A DNA stretch of 55,180 nucleotides from Candidatus Kaiserbacteria bacterium (GTDB taxonomy: Bacteria; Patescibacteriota; Minisyncoccia; Phycocordibacterales; UBA918). Both the position numbers and the translations under genes were made by a program. Below the pieces are notes generated by a model. It saw only the letters and a list, made by a program, of their open reading frames with translations. It did not search any database and was not told the origin of the DNA. The stretch covers positions 1-55,180 of the forward strand of contig JACQKD010000007.1 in assembly GCA_016204695.1 (NCBI GenBank), in the 5' to 3' direction. Position 1 is the stretch's first letter. Every line of letters starts with the position of its first letter. Positions 1-10,900 of the stretch are shown here, piece after piece.

Positions 1-26
1 CCTTTTCGATTCCTCTGAAGCCCCTG

Positions 27-72
27 TCGACACAAATTTCCCCACGCATATGCGTGGGGGCTTTTGTGTCGA
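27..72. terminator. Extended hairpin next to tRNA-Arg, probable terminator
   Basis: tcgacacaaa(27-36)/tttgtgtcga(63-72) encloses the perfect palindrome ccccacgcat/atgcgtgggg (40-59). Confidence 0.6.
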
Positions 73-75
73 GGG

Positions 76-147
76 TGCCCCCGCGAGGAATCGACCCTCG
101 AATAGCGGCTTAGAAGTCCGCAGTTATATCCATTTAACTACAGGGGC
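76..147 (-). tRNA. tRNA-Arg(TCT)
   Basis: Reverse complement GCCCCTG...GCGGA CTTCTAA...GGGTCGATTCC...CGGGGGC-A folds as a cloverleaf with anticodon TCT. Confidence 0.9.
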
Positions 148-260
148 GAGCGAAGAGGATAATGAGAGTTTACTCGCATTATTTCTCTGAGCGAAGACCC
201 TGTATGCATTTAGCATACGAGGGCGAATGTCGCTCGTTTTCCACTCTACTTACATCTCCC

Positions 261-656
261 TTATTCCGCAACCGTCTCATCGATACTCGTCGGCTTCGTC
301 GACGTCGCGGTACTCGTCGCAACTTCCTCATCTGCGTCCGGCACTACCGCAGAAACGTTTCCGCCCAGCGACTCGTATGCTCTTTTGCGCACGCGGTATT
401 TCTCGAGCGTGCGAGTGATCAACTTCTGGTCGTACGAGACCTCCTCGATCGCCACATCGTATGCCTCGGTTACCTCACTGCTCTTGTACCAATACAGATA
501 TCCCGTACCGCCGCCTACCGACAAAAAGAGCGCCGCCGCGACAAAAAGACCGATGAGCCAGTCGCGCGCCGGATGCATGATGCGGCGGTCGGCATGACCT
601 TCGCTTCGGCGAAGAATGTGTTTTGCTATGGCAAAGATACTGCGCTTCTCAATCAT
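261..656 (-). CDS. Small membrane protein at the end of the pilM-N-O gene run
   Basis: ORF from MIEKRS with one TM segment and a charged Ala/Thr-rich tail; directly follows the pilO-like ORF. Confidence 0.6.
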   Translation of the reverse strand: MIEKRSIFAIAKHILRRSEGHADRRIMHPARDWLIGLFVAAALFLSVGGGTGYLYWYKSSEVTEAYDVAIEEVSYDQKLITRTLEKYRVRKRAYESLGGNVSAVVPDADEEVATSTATSTKPTSIDETVAE

Positions 657-731
657 GGTTACTTGGGTACGTGAGCGGTTAAATGAACATGTGCGTGCAT
701 ATATATCGTGCGTGTCATTCAAACGAGTGGC

Positions 732-1265
732 TTACTTATACTTGGTCACATAGAGCCGATACGAGCCGCGCCACAGAGTCGTATCTTGTTCATCGCTCGC
801 CCGATCGACGAACGCACTGCGTACCTGCACCTGGTACGGCAACGTCTCAAATAGAGAGAGCATCTCGATCACCGATGAAAAGGAGCCAAGCACGCCGACT
901 TCAAGCGTCAGATACTCGAACGTATCACTCTCCTCGATAGCTTCCACCGCAAGCGAGCGCGTCTCCGTCGTCACACCTTTCGCACGTCCGAGTGCGCCGA
1001 TGATCGAGAGGAAGTCGACCACCGTGTCTTCGGTAAGAATAAATCCCGACAGCTCTGCGCGGTCGGCCGCCGTCTCGTCGGCAAGACGACCGAGCGACTT
1101 CGCCTCTTTTTCCGTAGCAATACGGAGTGCGCGCGCCGCAAGCCGTTCTTCGTAGACACGGTCTTTCCGCCAGGTCAGAAAGCCCATGCCGCCCGCCGCT
1201 CCGAACGCCAAAAGAAACACAAGAATCGAGAGGATGCAGAACCGCTTTGTTTCGGGTGTATACAT
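732..1265 (-). CDS. Type IV pilus assembly PilO-like protein
   Basis: N-terminal TM, coiled region, position after pilN-like ORF. Confidence 0.6.
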   Translation of the reverse strand: MYTPETKRFCILSILVFLLAFGAAGGMGFLTWRKDRVYEERLAARALRIATEKEAKSLGRLADETAADRAELSGFILTEDTVVDFLSIIGALGRAKGVTTETRSLAVEAIEESDTFEYLTLEVGVLGSFSSVIEMLSLFETLPYQVQVRSAFVDRASDEQDTTLWRGSYRLYVTKYK

Positions 1266-1271
1266 AGTATC

Positions 1272-1820
1272 TTATGTCTTCTTCTCGGCGAGCACGATGG
1301 TAAGCGTAAACGGCAGTTCTCGATCGGAAGCGAGATCGGAAACCGGCACCTCCGCTCGCGCAAAGAGCGGATTACGCTCAAGCGCGGCGGTGAACTGCGC
1401 GAGCGCTTCCCGCGTCGATGCCGTACCGCGCACCGTTACAGCATCGGGTCGCCCAACGGCACGCTCGTACGAAAATCCGTAGATAACGATGGCGTCGGTC
1501 TGGGACTTTCGCACTTCGGTGAGAATCTGCGACGGTGTCGGACCCGAATACGAAACCGCGAGCTGGAGCGCAAGATCATGCGCTCCCGAAAGCGCTTCGC
1601 GCGTCGCAAGATACTGTTCGGTATCCGACTCTTTTTCCAAAGTAATGATCTCTTGGGACAGCGCATCAAGTTGGCGTATGAGAAGCACATACGTCGGCCC
1701 GAGGAGCGCCGCGCCCACCGTCGCGACAGCAGCAAGCAGTAGCATCCATACGCTCACAACACGCGTAAAGTATTCGCGCTTGACGGCTTGTTTCGCTTCG
1801 GGAGAAAGAAAGTTGATCAT
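1272..1820 (-). CDS. Type IV pilus PilN-like (fimbrial assembly) protein
   Basis: N-terminal MINFLSPEAK...YFTRVVSVWMLLLAAVATVGAALL; start overlaps the end of pilM. Confidence 0.7.
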   Translation of the reverse strand: MINFLSPEAKQAVKREYFTRVVSVWMLLLAAVATVGAALLGPTYVLLIRQLDALSQEIITLEKESDTEQYLATREALSGAHDLALQLAVSYSGPTPSQILTEVRKSQTDAIVIYGFSYERAVGRPDAVTVRGTASTREALAQFTAALERNPLFARAEVPVSDLASDRELPFTLTIVLAEKKT

Positions 1821-2917
1821 ATCGATTCTTGCTCGATGCTATCGCGTAAGGCCAGACCGATTGCCGTCGCATACCCATACGAATACCGCAGACTGATCGG
1901 GGGGACGGCCCCGGACGGCAAAAAAACATTGCGCCACACATCCACCCGCTCGGCCTCGATGCCAAGTGTCTCGGTGAGGTATTCGGGAAGCCCCGCCATA
2001 TTGACGCTACCGCCGCAGAGGATGATCTTCTCGATCTTCCGTTCGCCGGAGGAGGCATTGCGCGTATTCCAATAGACGAGACGCGTCGCAATCTCGTCCC
2101 GCAGGGCGGCTACCGGAGACAAAAGCGTCTCGTACACATCATCTTTTTTCCCGCTGGCAAGGAGGCCGCGCTCATTTTTGAGCTCGGTGATCGCGGCCTC
2201 GTCGAGATCGTTGAATTGCCGCCGGAGTACCTCGCTGAATTGCTGGCCGCCGATGTCGATCGTCGAGGTGTAGAGCAATGTCTGTTTCTCCACGATGCCG
2301 AGTCCGCTTCGTACCCTGCCGATGTCGAGGATCATGGAAACACCCTTCTCCGTGCGCGGCACTGCGGCCCGAGCGATGGCGTCCGCTTCGACTTCAAGTG
2401 AGAGCGCCATCAGCCGCGCTTTTTTGCATGCATCATAGTAGGTGAGAATCGTCTCTTTGGCATAGACGGCGACACCGATATGCAAGAGCTGGTCGTCGGT
2501 CTCGTCTTCCACAATTTCATAATCAAAAAACGCATCTTTCGGTGAAAGCGGCACGTTTTCTTCCATGCGAAACTCGAGCAAGTTGCGAATGTCTTTTTCG
2601 GGCGTCCCGCGCTTGATAGTCGTCTCAAACAGGTAGGCGCGCTCTTCCGGGAGTGAAACGCGAATGTACGGCGTACCGCACACGGCGCGAACTTTCTCAA
2701 GCGCCTCGACCAGTCCGCCCACCTCCGCGATAGTACCCCGCACGACCACGCCCGCAGGCAGGGGGATGTCTCCCCAGTGAACAAGCGTGCGCGAGGAATT
2801 CTCGGTGTGAAATTGCACATACTTCAGCGACGACTCGGAAATGTCGACGCCCACGCTCGGCAATGTCATAAAGCGCGGCGGCGGGAATATGGCGGCGATG
2901 CGCGAAAGTGCGAACAT
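1817..2917 (-). CDS. pilM: Type IV pilus assembly protein PilM
   Basis: VGVDISESSLKYVQF, actin-like ATPase motifs, ILCGGSVNMAGLPEYL; -10-like TATACT 6 nt before ATG. Confidence 0.9.
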   Translation of the reverse strand: MFALSRIAAIFPPPRFMTLPSVGVDISESSLKYVQFHTENSSRTLVHWGDIPLPAGVVVRGTIAEVGGLVEALEKVRAVCGTPYIRVSLPEERAYLFETTIKRGTPEKDIRNLLEFRMEENVPLSPKDAFFDYEIVEDETDDQLLHIGVAVYAKETILTYYDACKKARLMALSLEVEADAIARAAVPRTEKGVSMILDIGRVRSGLGIVEKQTLLYTSTIDIGGQQFSEVLRRQFNDLDEAAITELKNERGLLASGKKDDVYETLLSPVAALRDEIATRLVYWNTRNASSGERKIEKIILCGGSVNMAGLPEYLTETLGIEAERVDVWRNVFLPSGAVPPISLRYSYGYATAIGLALRDSIEQESI

Positions 2918-2980
2918 GCGTACAGTATACGATGCGCGCCGCGCAAACGCAGTACGTAAAATGCACAGATGCGGCGCGCG

Positions 2981-3307
2981 CTAGATCACGCGCGTACCCG
3001 CAGGCAGGTCGTTCGACGGAAGCAGGAGTGCAAATGTATCTTCGTGATGCGCCGCAAGCAACATGCCTTCGCTTTCCAGACCGCGGATCGTGCGATGTGC
3101 AAGATTGGTGAGAAACGGGCACTTCTTTCCGACAAGCGCCTGCGGGTCTGCGAAGAACGTGCGAATGCCCGAAATAATCTGACGCGGCCGCTCCTCGCCG
3201 AAATCAACAGTGAGTCTCAGAAGTTTGTCCGCGCCGTCGACTACGTCGACGGCGCGTATCTCCCCTATCGTTATCTCCAGTTTTGCAAAATCGTCGTATG
3301 CAATCAT
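2981..3307 (-). CDS. Stand-alone tRNA-binding (EMAP/MetG C-terminal-like) domain protein
   Basis: FAKLEITIGEIRAVDVVDGADKLLRLTVDFGE...RQIISGIRTFF...GLESEGMLLAA. Confidence 0.85.
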   Translation of the reverse strand: MIAYDDFAKLEITIGEIRAVDVVDGADKLLRLTVDFGEERPRQIISGIRTFFADPQALVGKKCPFLTNLAHRTIRGLESEGMLLAAHHEDTFALLLPSNDLPAGTRVI

Positions 3308-3693
3308 AGTGTCTGTTGGTTGCGAGTGATATAACTGTCCAAAATAAGCGCGGCGGCGGACGCATCGGTCGCGGACGTACGACCCTGGATGCGTAGCGCG
3401 GCCTGGGTGCTGAACTGCTCCGGTTCAAGATACACCGGCACGGACAGCGCCTCGCGCAGGGCCGCGACAAATGCATCAATATCTTTCTGCACCTTGTTCG
3501 GTGCGCCGTCGAGGTCGTGCGACTTGCCGACGACAATGCCACCCACACCTTTGTCTTTGCACAACTCGCCTACGCGCGCAATGAGCGAATCATCGTTCCC
3601 GTATGTCGCATGGGGAAACGCCATTGCGCCATCCTCATCGGTAAGCGCAATCCCCACCCGCTTCGTCCCATAATCAATCCCCATAAGCCGCAT
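3304..3693 (-). CDS. ruvX: Putative pre-16S rRNA nuclease / Holliday junction resolvase-like YqgF
   Basis: MRLMGIDYGTKRVGIALTDEDG...GGIVVGKSHDLDG. Confidence 0.9.
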   Translation of the reverse strand: MRLMGIDYGTKRVGIALTDEDGAMAFPHATYGNDDSLIARVGELCKDKGVGGIVVGKSHDLDGAPNKVQKDIDAFVAALREALSVPVYLEPEQFSTQAALRIQGRTSATDASAAALILDSYITRNQQTL

Positions 3694-3778
3694 CGAAAAA
3701 GCATAGCATATGCCGCCACATATGCGCTTCGGAGAATATTTGCTACTATCAGAATCGCTGATACTGATAAGTTGGACT

Positions 3779-3861
3779 GGAGGGGTGTGCCGAATGGTAA
3801 GGCAGCGGTCTTGAAAACCGCCGGGAGCAATCCCTTGCAGGTTCGAGTCCTGTCCCCTCCG
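3779..3861 (+). tRNA. tRNA-Ser(TGA)
   Basis: GGAGGGG...CCCCTCC acceptor, anticodon loop CTTGAAA, long variable arm, GGTTCGAGTCC T-arm. Confidence 0.92.
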
Positions 3862-3953
3862 CTAAATGAGAAATGAGGTCATCGGCTCACAAGCCGTTTT
3901 TCTGAGTTGAAAGAATTTGCCGTCAAAGAGCAGAATCAGCTAAAATAATAAGC

Positions 3954-4358
3954 ATGGCAAAGTGGAGAAAAACAATTAGTCTAGACGAATACAATGAGAC
4001 ACTGAAGCCTGGTGGGGAGTTAAGCTGGGGAGATACTGTTCCCTTTGAGGCTGTTAGAACGCCTGAAGGGACTGAATGGGTAGCGTGGCATTGTGATAAT
4101 TTCCCCATACACTCTGCAAGAGACGCTCGTGGAACAATGTATATTCAAAGAAACGACTGCGGGCATTGGAATTTCTACGTGTATGATATTCGTGGATATG
4201 ATAGCGAAACTATAACCATCGACTCTCTGGGGGAAGAAATAACTGAAATTCCCCATGCAACCGTAAAGAGAATAGAAGAGATACCAGAACGCTTCAGAAA
4301 CTCAATGCCAGAACATTATAGGGTAAGGTTGGAGTATCTGGTAAATCAAGACTCCTAA
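3954..4358 (+). CDS. Hypothetical protein (AT-richer than surroundings)
   Basis: 134-aa ORF; no recognised domain. Confidence 0.6.
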   Translation: MAKWRKTISLDEYNETLKPGGELSWGDTVPFEAVRTPEGTEWVAWHCDNFPIHSARDARGTMYIQRNDCGHWNFYVYDIRGYDSETITIDSLGEEITEIPHATVKRIEEIPERFRNSMPEHYRVRLEYLVNQDS

Positions 4359-4527
4359 AAGATTCTCTAGTATTTCTAGAAGTCTGTCGCCAAAGAACAA
4401 CTTGAAATCGTCCTTTCCGTTCCGATTCAGGGCGAGGCGAGCGAAGGGGGGAATTCCGCCCGCCCAGCCCAGCCCGTTCCGTTCGGATATTTTCAAACAG
4501 ACACCGTAGATTTAACCCGAGTTGGAA

Positions 4528-5730
4528 TCACTCTTCTTCACTTGTGCCGATGAGGCGTTCGGCGTTTTTGTGGGCGTACTTTTCTTGGACCGAGGGGTCG
4601 AGGCGGCCGATGAATGCGCGGGTGTAGTCGTTGAGCGCGATGGCGACGTCGAGGTCGAGCGACCACAGCGCGCTTCCCCCACGGTCGGTCCCCCAGAGCA
4701 CTTGGTCGGGATGCGCTTCGATAAAATCCTTCCACGTCGCCAAATCTTTTTTGAGGAGCGGCTCGTACTTTTCCAAATGGGTGAAGAATTTCTCTTTGGG
4801 GATGTCATGCCGCAGGAGCCACACGTCGCCATAGAGCTCGTCGACGCCGTAATACGCATTGGGATGGCGCTCCAGTATTTCGGCGATGTGCGATAGGTTT
4901 TGCTTGCCGCCTTCCCCGTACGGAATGAGTTGGTCGCCGTGCCAGATGAAATTGATATCGGGATTTGCCGAGAGGACTTTTTCAAAGCTCTCTTGCTGTC
5001 CTTGTCCCAAGTGGAAGTAGACCAGCAGTTTGTCTTTGCGCACCACCGGGTAAATGGCGAGCAGGCGCGAAGAGTCGGGAGGAAGCTCCGGTGCGCCAGT
5101 CGGGCCGCCGTGGTCGCCGCGCGCATAGAGACCTATCTCGCCATATCCTTTGAATAGACCGGGGACCACCTTGAGCATGTTTGAAAGTATGTCCGCCGTC
5201 ACCGTCGGGAAGCCGTCGGGACGGTCATCGCGGTCCGGCGGCATCAGAAACGGCACGAAACGGTCGGGATACCGCTCCATGGTCTTATCCACCACATCCA
5301 CGGATTCCGAAATAATCGGCTCCCACACCGGGAAAAAGGTGAACGCCTTGCTCGTACCCTCGGTATCCATCATGCAGACGTAATCCGCAATCGTGAGATT
5401 GACTCCGAGCGTCGGACGAAGCTCATCAGATGCAACGGGACCGTCCGGTATCGGCGCCATGTGGACGTGCGTGTCGACCATCGGCCCGAGATAGGACGAG
5501 CGGTACGGATGGCGTTCGGGCGGCGGCGGACAATTCGTCTCTTCCAAGGGTTTTCCAAGGGCGGCGGACACCCGGGTGTCCCAGACTTGCCCTATGACAA
5601 AAGACGCGTACGCCGACATGCGCCGTATCGCCTGCGCGTCCATCCTCCGCCACAGATGCACGCCGCCAAGAATAACCGCCACCACAAGCAATCCTCCAAG
5701 CACATACGCGCTTCGCCGATAGATACTCAT
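4528..5730 (-). CDS. Membrane-anchored amidohydrolase-family (TIM barrel) protein
   Basis: N-terminal TM then MVDTHVHMAPIPDG..., FIWHGDQLIPYG, VLWGTDRGG. Confidence 0.75.
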   Translation of the reverse strand: MSIYRRSAYVLGGLLVVAVILGGVHLWRRMDAQAIRRMSAYASFVIGQVWDTRVSAALGKPLEETNCPPPPERHPYRSSYLGPMVDTHVHMAPIPDGPVASDELRPTLGVNLTIADYVCMMDTEGTSKAFTFFPVWEPIISESVDVVDKTMERYPDRFVPFLMPPDRDDRPDGFPTVTADILSNMLKVVPGLFKGYGEIGLYARGDHGGPTGAPELPPDSSRLLAIYPVVRKDKLLVYFHLGQGQQESFEKVLSANPDINFIWHGDQLIPYGEGGKQNLSHIAEILERHPNAYYGVDELYGDVWLLRHDIPKEKFFTHLEKYEPLLKKDLATWKDFIEAHPDQVLWGTDRGGSALWSLDLDVAIALNDYTRAFIGRLDPSVQEKYAHKNAERLIGTSEEE

Positions 5731-5898
5731 GCGCCTATGGTAACGTGCGCTCGCGTCCTTGCCTATGCCCCGCAGTGCATATTCCGCCGCGATACGGAAG
5801 ACACTCTGGTATGCTTGTATGTGGGTTGTGTTGATTGTGTCAGATGTTGACACGTGATCGCGCCGACACAACCGCCGATCTGCCACCGACCGAATGAC

Positions 5899-6768
5899 AT
5901 GCCTCATTTCCTTGGAATATTATTTGCATTTGTCGCTCTGATCTCTTGGGGATTTGGAGATTTTTTCATACAGCAAACCATTCGAGCCATCGGGAGCTGG
6001 AAATCGCTCTTTTTTATCGGTGCGACCGGTTTCGTCGCGCTGTTCCCGTTTGTGTACGACGACCTGTTCGTCCTTGACGCGATGGATCTCCTTCTGCTTT
6101 GCGTACTTGGCATCGTAGTCCTCTTCACGACGCTCTTCGACTTCGAGGCGTTGCGCGAGGGAAAGATTGCCGTCGTCGAGCCGGTCATCGGACTCGAACT
6201 GCCGATCACCGTAGGCTTAAGCATGACCGTGGCGCGCGAATCGCTTTCCTTGTCGCAGATATTCGTCATCGGATTGATTTTTATCGGGATCATGTGTGCG
6301 ATCACCACTCATTGGACACATCTCCACCACAGACGAATGCTCGAAAAAGGGATCATTCTCGCCGGCATGGGCGCCATCGGCATGGCGCTTTGCAGTTTTC
6401 TTGTCGGTATCTCAAGCCGGAGCATATCGCCACTGGTCACCATTTGGTTTTCGCACTCGCTTTTGGCGGTCGTATGTATCGCGTATCTTGCCGCCGCGAA
6501 GGAGCTTCCGTCGCTCGTTTCGAGTATGCGGAAATATCCGAGATTGATCCTTAGTCAGAGCGTCCTCGACAACGCCGCATGGGTCGCATTCGCGACCGCG
6601 ACGACATTCGTCCCGATTGCGATCGCCGCAACCATCAGCGAGAGCTATGTCGCGCTTGCGGTACTGCTCGGTATCTTCGTCAATCGAGAGAAACTGAAAC
6701 CACACCAACTCGCGGGAATACTGCTTGCGGTGGCGGGCGCGATAGCACTCTCGTATATTTCCTCATAA
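5899..6768 (+). CDS. EamA/DMT-family transporter
   Basis: Ten-TM pattern, LISWGFGDFFIQQ...REGKIAVVEPVIGLELPIT. Confidence 0.75.
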   Translation: MPHFLGILFAFVALISWGFGDFFIQQTIRAIGSWKSLFFIGATGFVALFPFVYDDLFVLDAMDLLLLCVLGIVVLFTTLFDFEALREGKIAVVEPVIGLELPITVGLSMTVARESLSLSQIFVIGLIFIGIMCAITTHWTHLHHRRMLEKGIILAGMGAIGMALCSFLVGISSRSISPLVTIWFSHSLLAVVCIAYLAAAKELPSLVSSMRKYPRLILSQSVLDNAAWVAFATATTFVPIAIAATISESYVALAVLLGIFVNREKLKPHQLAGILLAVAGAIALSYISS

Positions 6769-6857
6769 AACGAACGGTCGTTTTATGATTTTCCACCGTA
6801 TCTGCGGGCCATGTTGTGCACATATCCGCCGCATGCGCATGCTACACTGTATGCATC

Positions 6858-7328
6858 ATGGCGACGCAAGCACCGACGATCACATGGGAAGCGTTTGAGC
6901 ATCCGCATGTCGAAAAGAAGAGCGACTGGTATTGGGCGCTTGGCATCGTCGCCCTTGTCGGGGCGACGATCGCGGTCGTGTTCGACAATATTCTCTTCGC
7001 CATCGTCATTGTCTTGAGTGCGGTACTGATGGCGGTCGTCTCGACTCGCAAACCGTCGATCGTACCCTATGCGATCACGCCGCGCGGCATGCGCGTGGAC
7101 GACGAACTCTATCCCTACGCCACACTTGAGTCTTTTTGTATCGATGAAGAAGCACCGGCCGGACCGCAACTCATTCTGAAATCGACCGGCATGTTGCGGC
7201 CTCTCATGGTCATTCCCTTGCCACCCGAAGCGATCGAGGAAGTCGACACTATTCTCGCGGAGCGTCTTCCCGAGGAACATCTTGAAGAATCGCTCGCTCA
7301 CCGCCTGCTGGAATTTTTGGGATTTTAG
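6858..7328 (+). CDS. Two-TM membrane protein
   Basis: MATQAPTITWEAFEHPHVEKKSDWYWALGIVALVGATIAVVF... Confidence 0.65.
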   Translation: MATQAPTITWEAFEHPHVEKKSDWYWALGIVALVGATIAVVFDNILFAIVIVLSAVLMAVVSTRKPSIVPYAITPRGMRVDDELYPYATLESFCIDEEAPAGPQLILKSTGMLRPLMVIPLPPEAIEEVDTILAERLPEEHLEESLAHRLLEFLGF

Positions 7329-7466
7329 GGTTATTGTGTGATGTGTGAGTGGAGGATTTTCCCTCTGGCTTGCTCCCTGTATAGCTTCGTGTATTTTCAC
7401 GAAGCTATCGGGAGCTCACTCAGACATCGGATGAGAGGCCTTCGGCTTCTCTCATCCTTCTCGTTC

Positions 7467-7538
7467 GCTCCCGTCGTTCAACGGATAGGACGCAGGCTTG
7501 CGGAGCCTGTAATGGTGGTTCGATTCCTCCCGGGAGCA
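7467..7538 (+). tRNA. tRNA-Arg(GCG)
   Basis: GCTCCCG/CGGGAGC acceptor, CAGGC TTGCGGA GCCTG anticodon arm; T-stem GGTGG/CCTCC has a central T-T mismatch. Confidence 0.85.
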
Positions 7539-7586
7539 CACATGCAAAAATGCCGGACAAAAGTCCGGCATTTTTGCATGTGTGCT
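7535..7586. terminator. Bidirectional terminator shared by tRNA-Arg and rpsT
   Basis: 24-bp perfect stem agcacacatgcaaaaatgccggac aaaa gtccggcatttttgcatgtgtgct; enters the tRNA acceptor strand and the rpsT stop codon. Confidence 0.9.
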
Positions 7587-7851
7587 ATTTCCCCATCCGC
7601 GCTATCGCGCCGACAAGCCGCGACTTCTTTCGGGCGGCGGTATTCGCTTTGATAACGCCGCGCTTTGTCGCCTTGTCTATCGCCTGATACGCCTGCGGCA
7701 CAAGCGCTTGTGCATCTTCTCTCTTGCCCGCCACAACCAGCTTGCGTACCTGCTTCAGCGCCTCATTCATCGTCTTTTTTCGACGCAGGTTAAACACATG
7801 CTTGTGCAGGGATGCTCGATGCGCTTTTTTCGCTCCTTTGGTGATTGCCAT
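7585..7851 (-). CDS. rpsT: 30S ribosomal protein S20
   Basis: MAITKGAKKAHRASLHKHVFNLRRKKTMNEALKQVRKLV. Confidence 0.9.
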   Translation of the reverse strand: MAITKGAKKAHRASLHKHVFNLRRKKTMNEALKQVRKLVVAGKREDAQALVPQAYQAIDKATKRGVIKANTAARKKSRLVGAIARMGK

Positions 7852-7883
7852 ACTTGCCCGCCACTATAGCCCACGCACCGAAA

Positions 7884-7927
7884 AAACGCAATGAGTTCCG
7901 CCGCATGGCGGAACTCATTGCGTTTTT
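7884..7927. terminator. Terminator hairpin
   Basis: aaaacgcaatgagttccgccgcatggcggaactcattgcgtttttt perfect inverted repeat with T-run. Confidence 0.8.
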
Positions 7928-7942
7928 TGGCTTCCCCTGCGA

Positions 7943-10900
7943 CTATATCTCCTCAAACTTCGGTCGGACACGGATGGTCACTTCGGCGGAACGGTCATCA
8001 CCGCCGACATCGGTACAGTCAATCGTGTATTTCGTCTCGCCGACAAGACTGATCGTGGGAGTCCCGGCGCTGTCCGCCGTTTTCGGATTTCCTCCGAGCG
8101 TATCGCCGTTTGTTCCCGTGACCGAACATCCGGTGTTGCCGTTACGATTCCATGATACGTTGCTCGTCCCTCCATAGTCCACGACGAGCGGGCTGGCATC
8201 AATGGTCGGGTCACCGCCGGGCCCGCCAGTCACAGTGACCGTCGCCTGCGCGGTGCGACTGGTGCCGTCGTTGTCTTCACATCGGACGGTGTACGCCTTA
8301 CTGCCGCTTGCCGGCTCATTCCTGACTCCGTTTGGTCCCTGCGTCTCGCCATTTGGCGGATTGCCGCCGCCGGTGCTGAAGTCGGCATCCCCAAAGCAGT
8401 TGACGCCATCGGACGCCCATCTGAGCTCCACATGCTGTCCGCTCTGTATGGTGACTGCGTCCTCCTCCCACACACTGTCCCCGAATCTCCGTATATCAAG
8501 GTCGGCGGTTGGAGCATCGCTGTCATCGTCGTCATCAGGAGGAGGCGATGTTGGCTCGGAACATGAGGCAGTCGTTCCTCCGTTTGAGCCGACGCAATTC
8601 CATGACCACGGACCGCTCGCGCCACCGATATTGTTTACACTGGTGCCGGCATCGCATTGATAATGAGTAGCATTGCACTTGCCGTTTACTACCGGCGGAC
8701 CTATCGGCTCGGAACACGATGCGCTAGTACCCCCATTTGAGCCATTACATGTCCATGTCCATCCGGTTGAGCTGACTACATTGTTTGCACTTGTGCTACC
8801 AGGGGCACACTCGTAGTGAGTGTCCGGCTCCGGCCTGCAAGCGCCATTGACCGGGCCGCACGACTCACCCTGTGCCACCACCATCACGCTGTTACTTTGT
8901 CCTCCGAAAGAACCACCGCCGTTGAAACGGAAAACATACCGGAAAAAGTACATGCCTGGGGATACATCTACAGTATTAAAGGATAACGTTCCGGTATCAG
9001 TACCGCCAGTCGAATCCTCGGTGACATATACGTCACCTGTACCTGTCGACTTATACATATTGATTCCATCCCCGGACCCGGGAGTTCCTGATGTAACATT
9101 CCACGTCACATCAACCAACTCACCTTGCATCAAACAGGCGGGCACTGCGGTAAGCACAACGGTTGGCGGCTTCGGCTCAGAGCATGAAGCGTGTGTTTCG
9201 GCACCACCACTCCCGCTACACACCCATGTCCACTCTGTGGATCCCTCAATGTTGTTGAGACTTACGCTTCCACCTTCACATCCATAGTGAGTGGCAGAAC
9301 AAGCGCCGAGAATAACACCGGGCTTCCACTCGGTACATACTGCATTGGTTCCGCTTCCGCCACCGGGAGTGCCGGCACAGTTCCATGTCCATTTCGTATT
9401 GGTTTCATTCTGATTGGCGGGCGTCCCGGCACTACATTGGTAGTGAGAAGGAGGATTACTGCATGCACCAACAACCGTTGGTCCCGTGGGAGTCACCGTC
9501 ACCGACGTTGAGCAGGTGCCGGTCTGACTCCCCGTACTTACCGTTCCGGTGTATGTCGTGTTTGCAGTAGGTGATACACTTCGACTACCGCTGGTGGTTC
9601 CGTTATGGACGTTACCGATGCCGCTAATTACAAAGGAGGTGGCATTTGCGCTTACCGTCCACGAGAGAGTCGTGGAGTTGCCCGATGATATCGTCGAGGG
9701 ATTCGCGGAAAGGGTGCAGATCGGGGCTCCGGCAGGCGGGGCAGGCTCCGAACATGAGGCGTCAGTATGATTGGGACCGGAACCATTGCAACTCCATGTC
9801 CACGGACCCGTGCTCCCGCCGGTTTGGTTTGCACTCGTACCCGTCCTGCATGCCCAGTGAGTATCGGGCTCGGAGTTACATTGACCATTGACAGTAGGAA
9901 TAGGAACGCCTTCCGGTTGGAATGTCGCACCGACGGTGCGGTCTTGGTTCATGGTCGTCTGACAGTCGGGCACCGTACTGCCGTCGCATCCGCTTGTCGG
10001 TCCCGACCAGTGGGAAAATACTGAACCGATTGCAGGAGAAGCATGCAATGTTACTGGTGTCCCGTCCGAGTAGCTCTCATTGCAGTCGCTTCCGCAACTG
10101 ATTCCCTGCCCAGTGACCGTTCCCGAGCCGGTGCCGCCTTTGTTTACTTGGAGCGTCCTCATTACCGCCGTGGGAGCCGTCACTGTTACGCTCCCGCAGG
10201 AGGCAGTCTTCGTATTTCCCAAGGTGTCGGCGACAATAACGGACGCGTTCCTGGAACCAGCTGTCGTGTACGTCCTCGTCCACGAGTGCGCCTCACCGCT
10301 TGAGAATGTCGCGCCGTCCGTATCGGCCCAGCTGTATTGGTAGAAGCCGCTTCCGCCCGATGGAGATGCTCCCCATGTGACAGACTGGTTAGTCTGTACC
10401 GAAGGGGCGGAAGCCTGACAAGTGACAGCGAGGGGAGGAGGAGGCACATCGTTGACCGTGATATCAAGCGAATCGGACGCGGTCGCTCCGCTATTGTCGG
10501 TGACGGTGAGCGTGCAAGAGTAGGTAGGATACACGTTCGAGCCATTAGGAGCGGTATATGCAACATCAAGCGTGTTATCGGGACTCAATGCGCCGCCGGT
10601 GCATGTCCACTTATAGGATGTAATTGAGCCGTCGGGGTCGCTCGCAGTCGCATCGTTGATGGCAACCTGTTGGCCTTCGGTGACCGTCTTGTCGGGACCG
10701 GCATCCACGACGGGCGGTTGGTTGTTAGGAGGCGGCTGTTGAGGATTATTTGCCATCACCGCAATAGTTACCCTCGGAAACTGTATGGTACCACCTAACC
10801 CAAACCGCCCCGGGTTGCTCAACCGATCCGAGTAGCACTCATCACCAACGCGTGTGTCATAACCAACCGTATAGTACCCGGGTGCCACACCGGCAATGTC

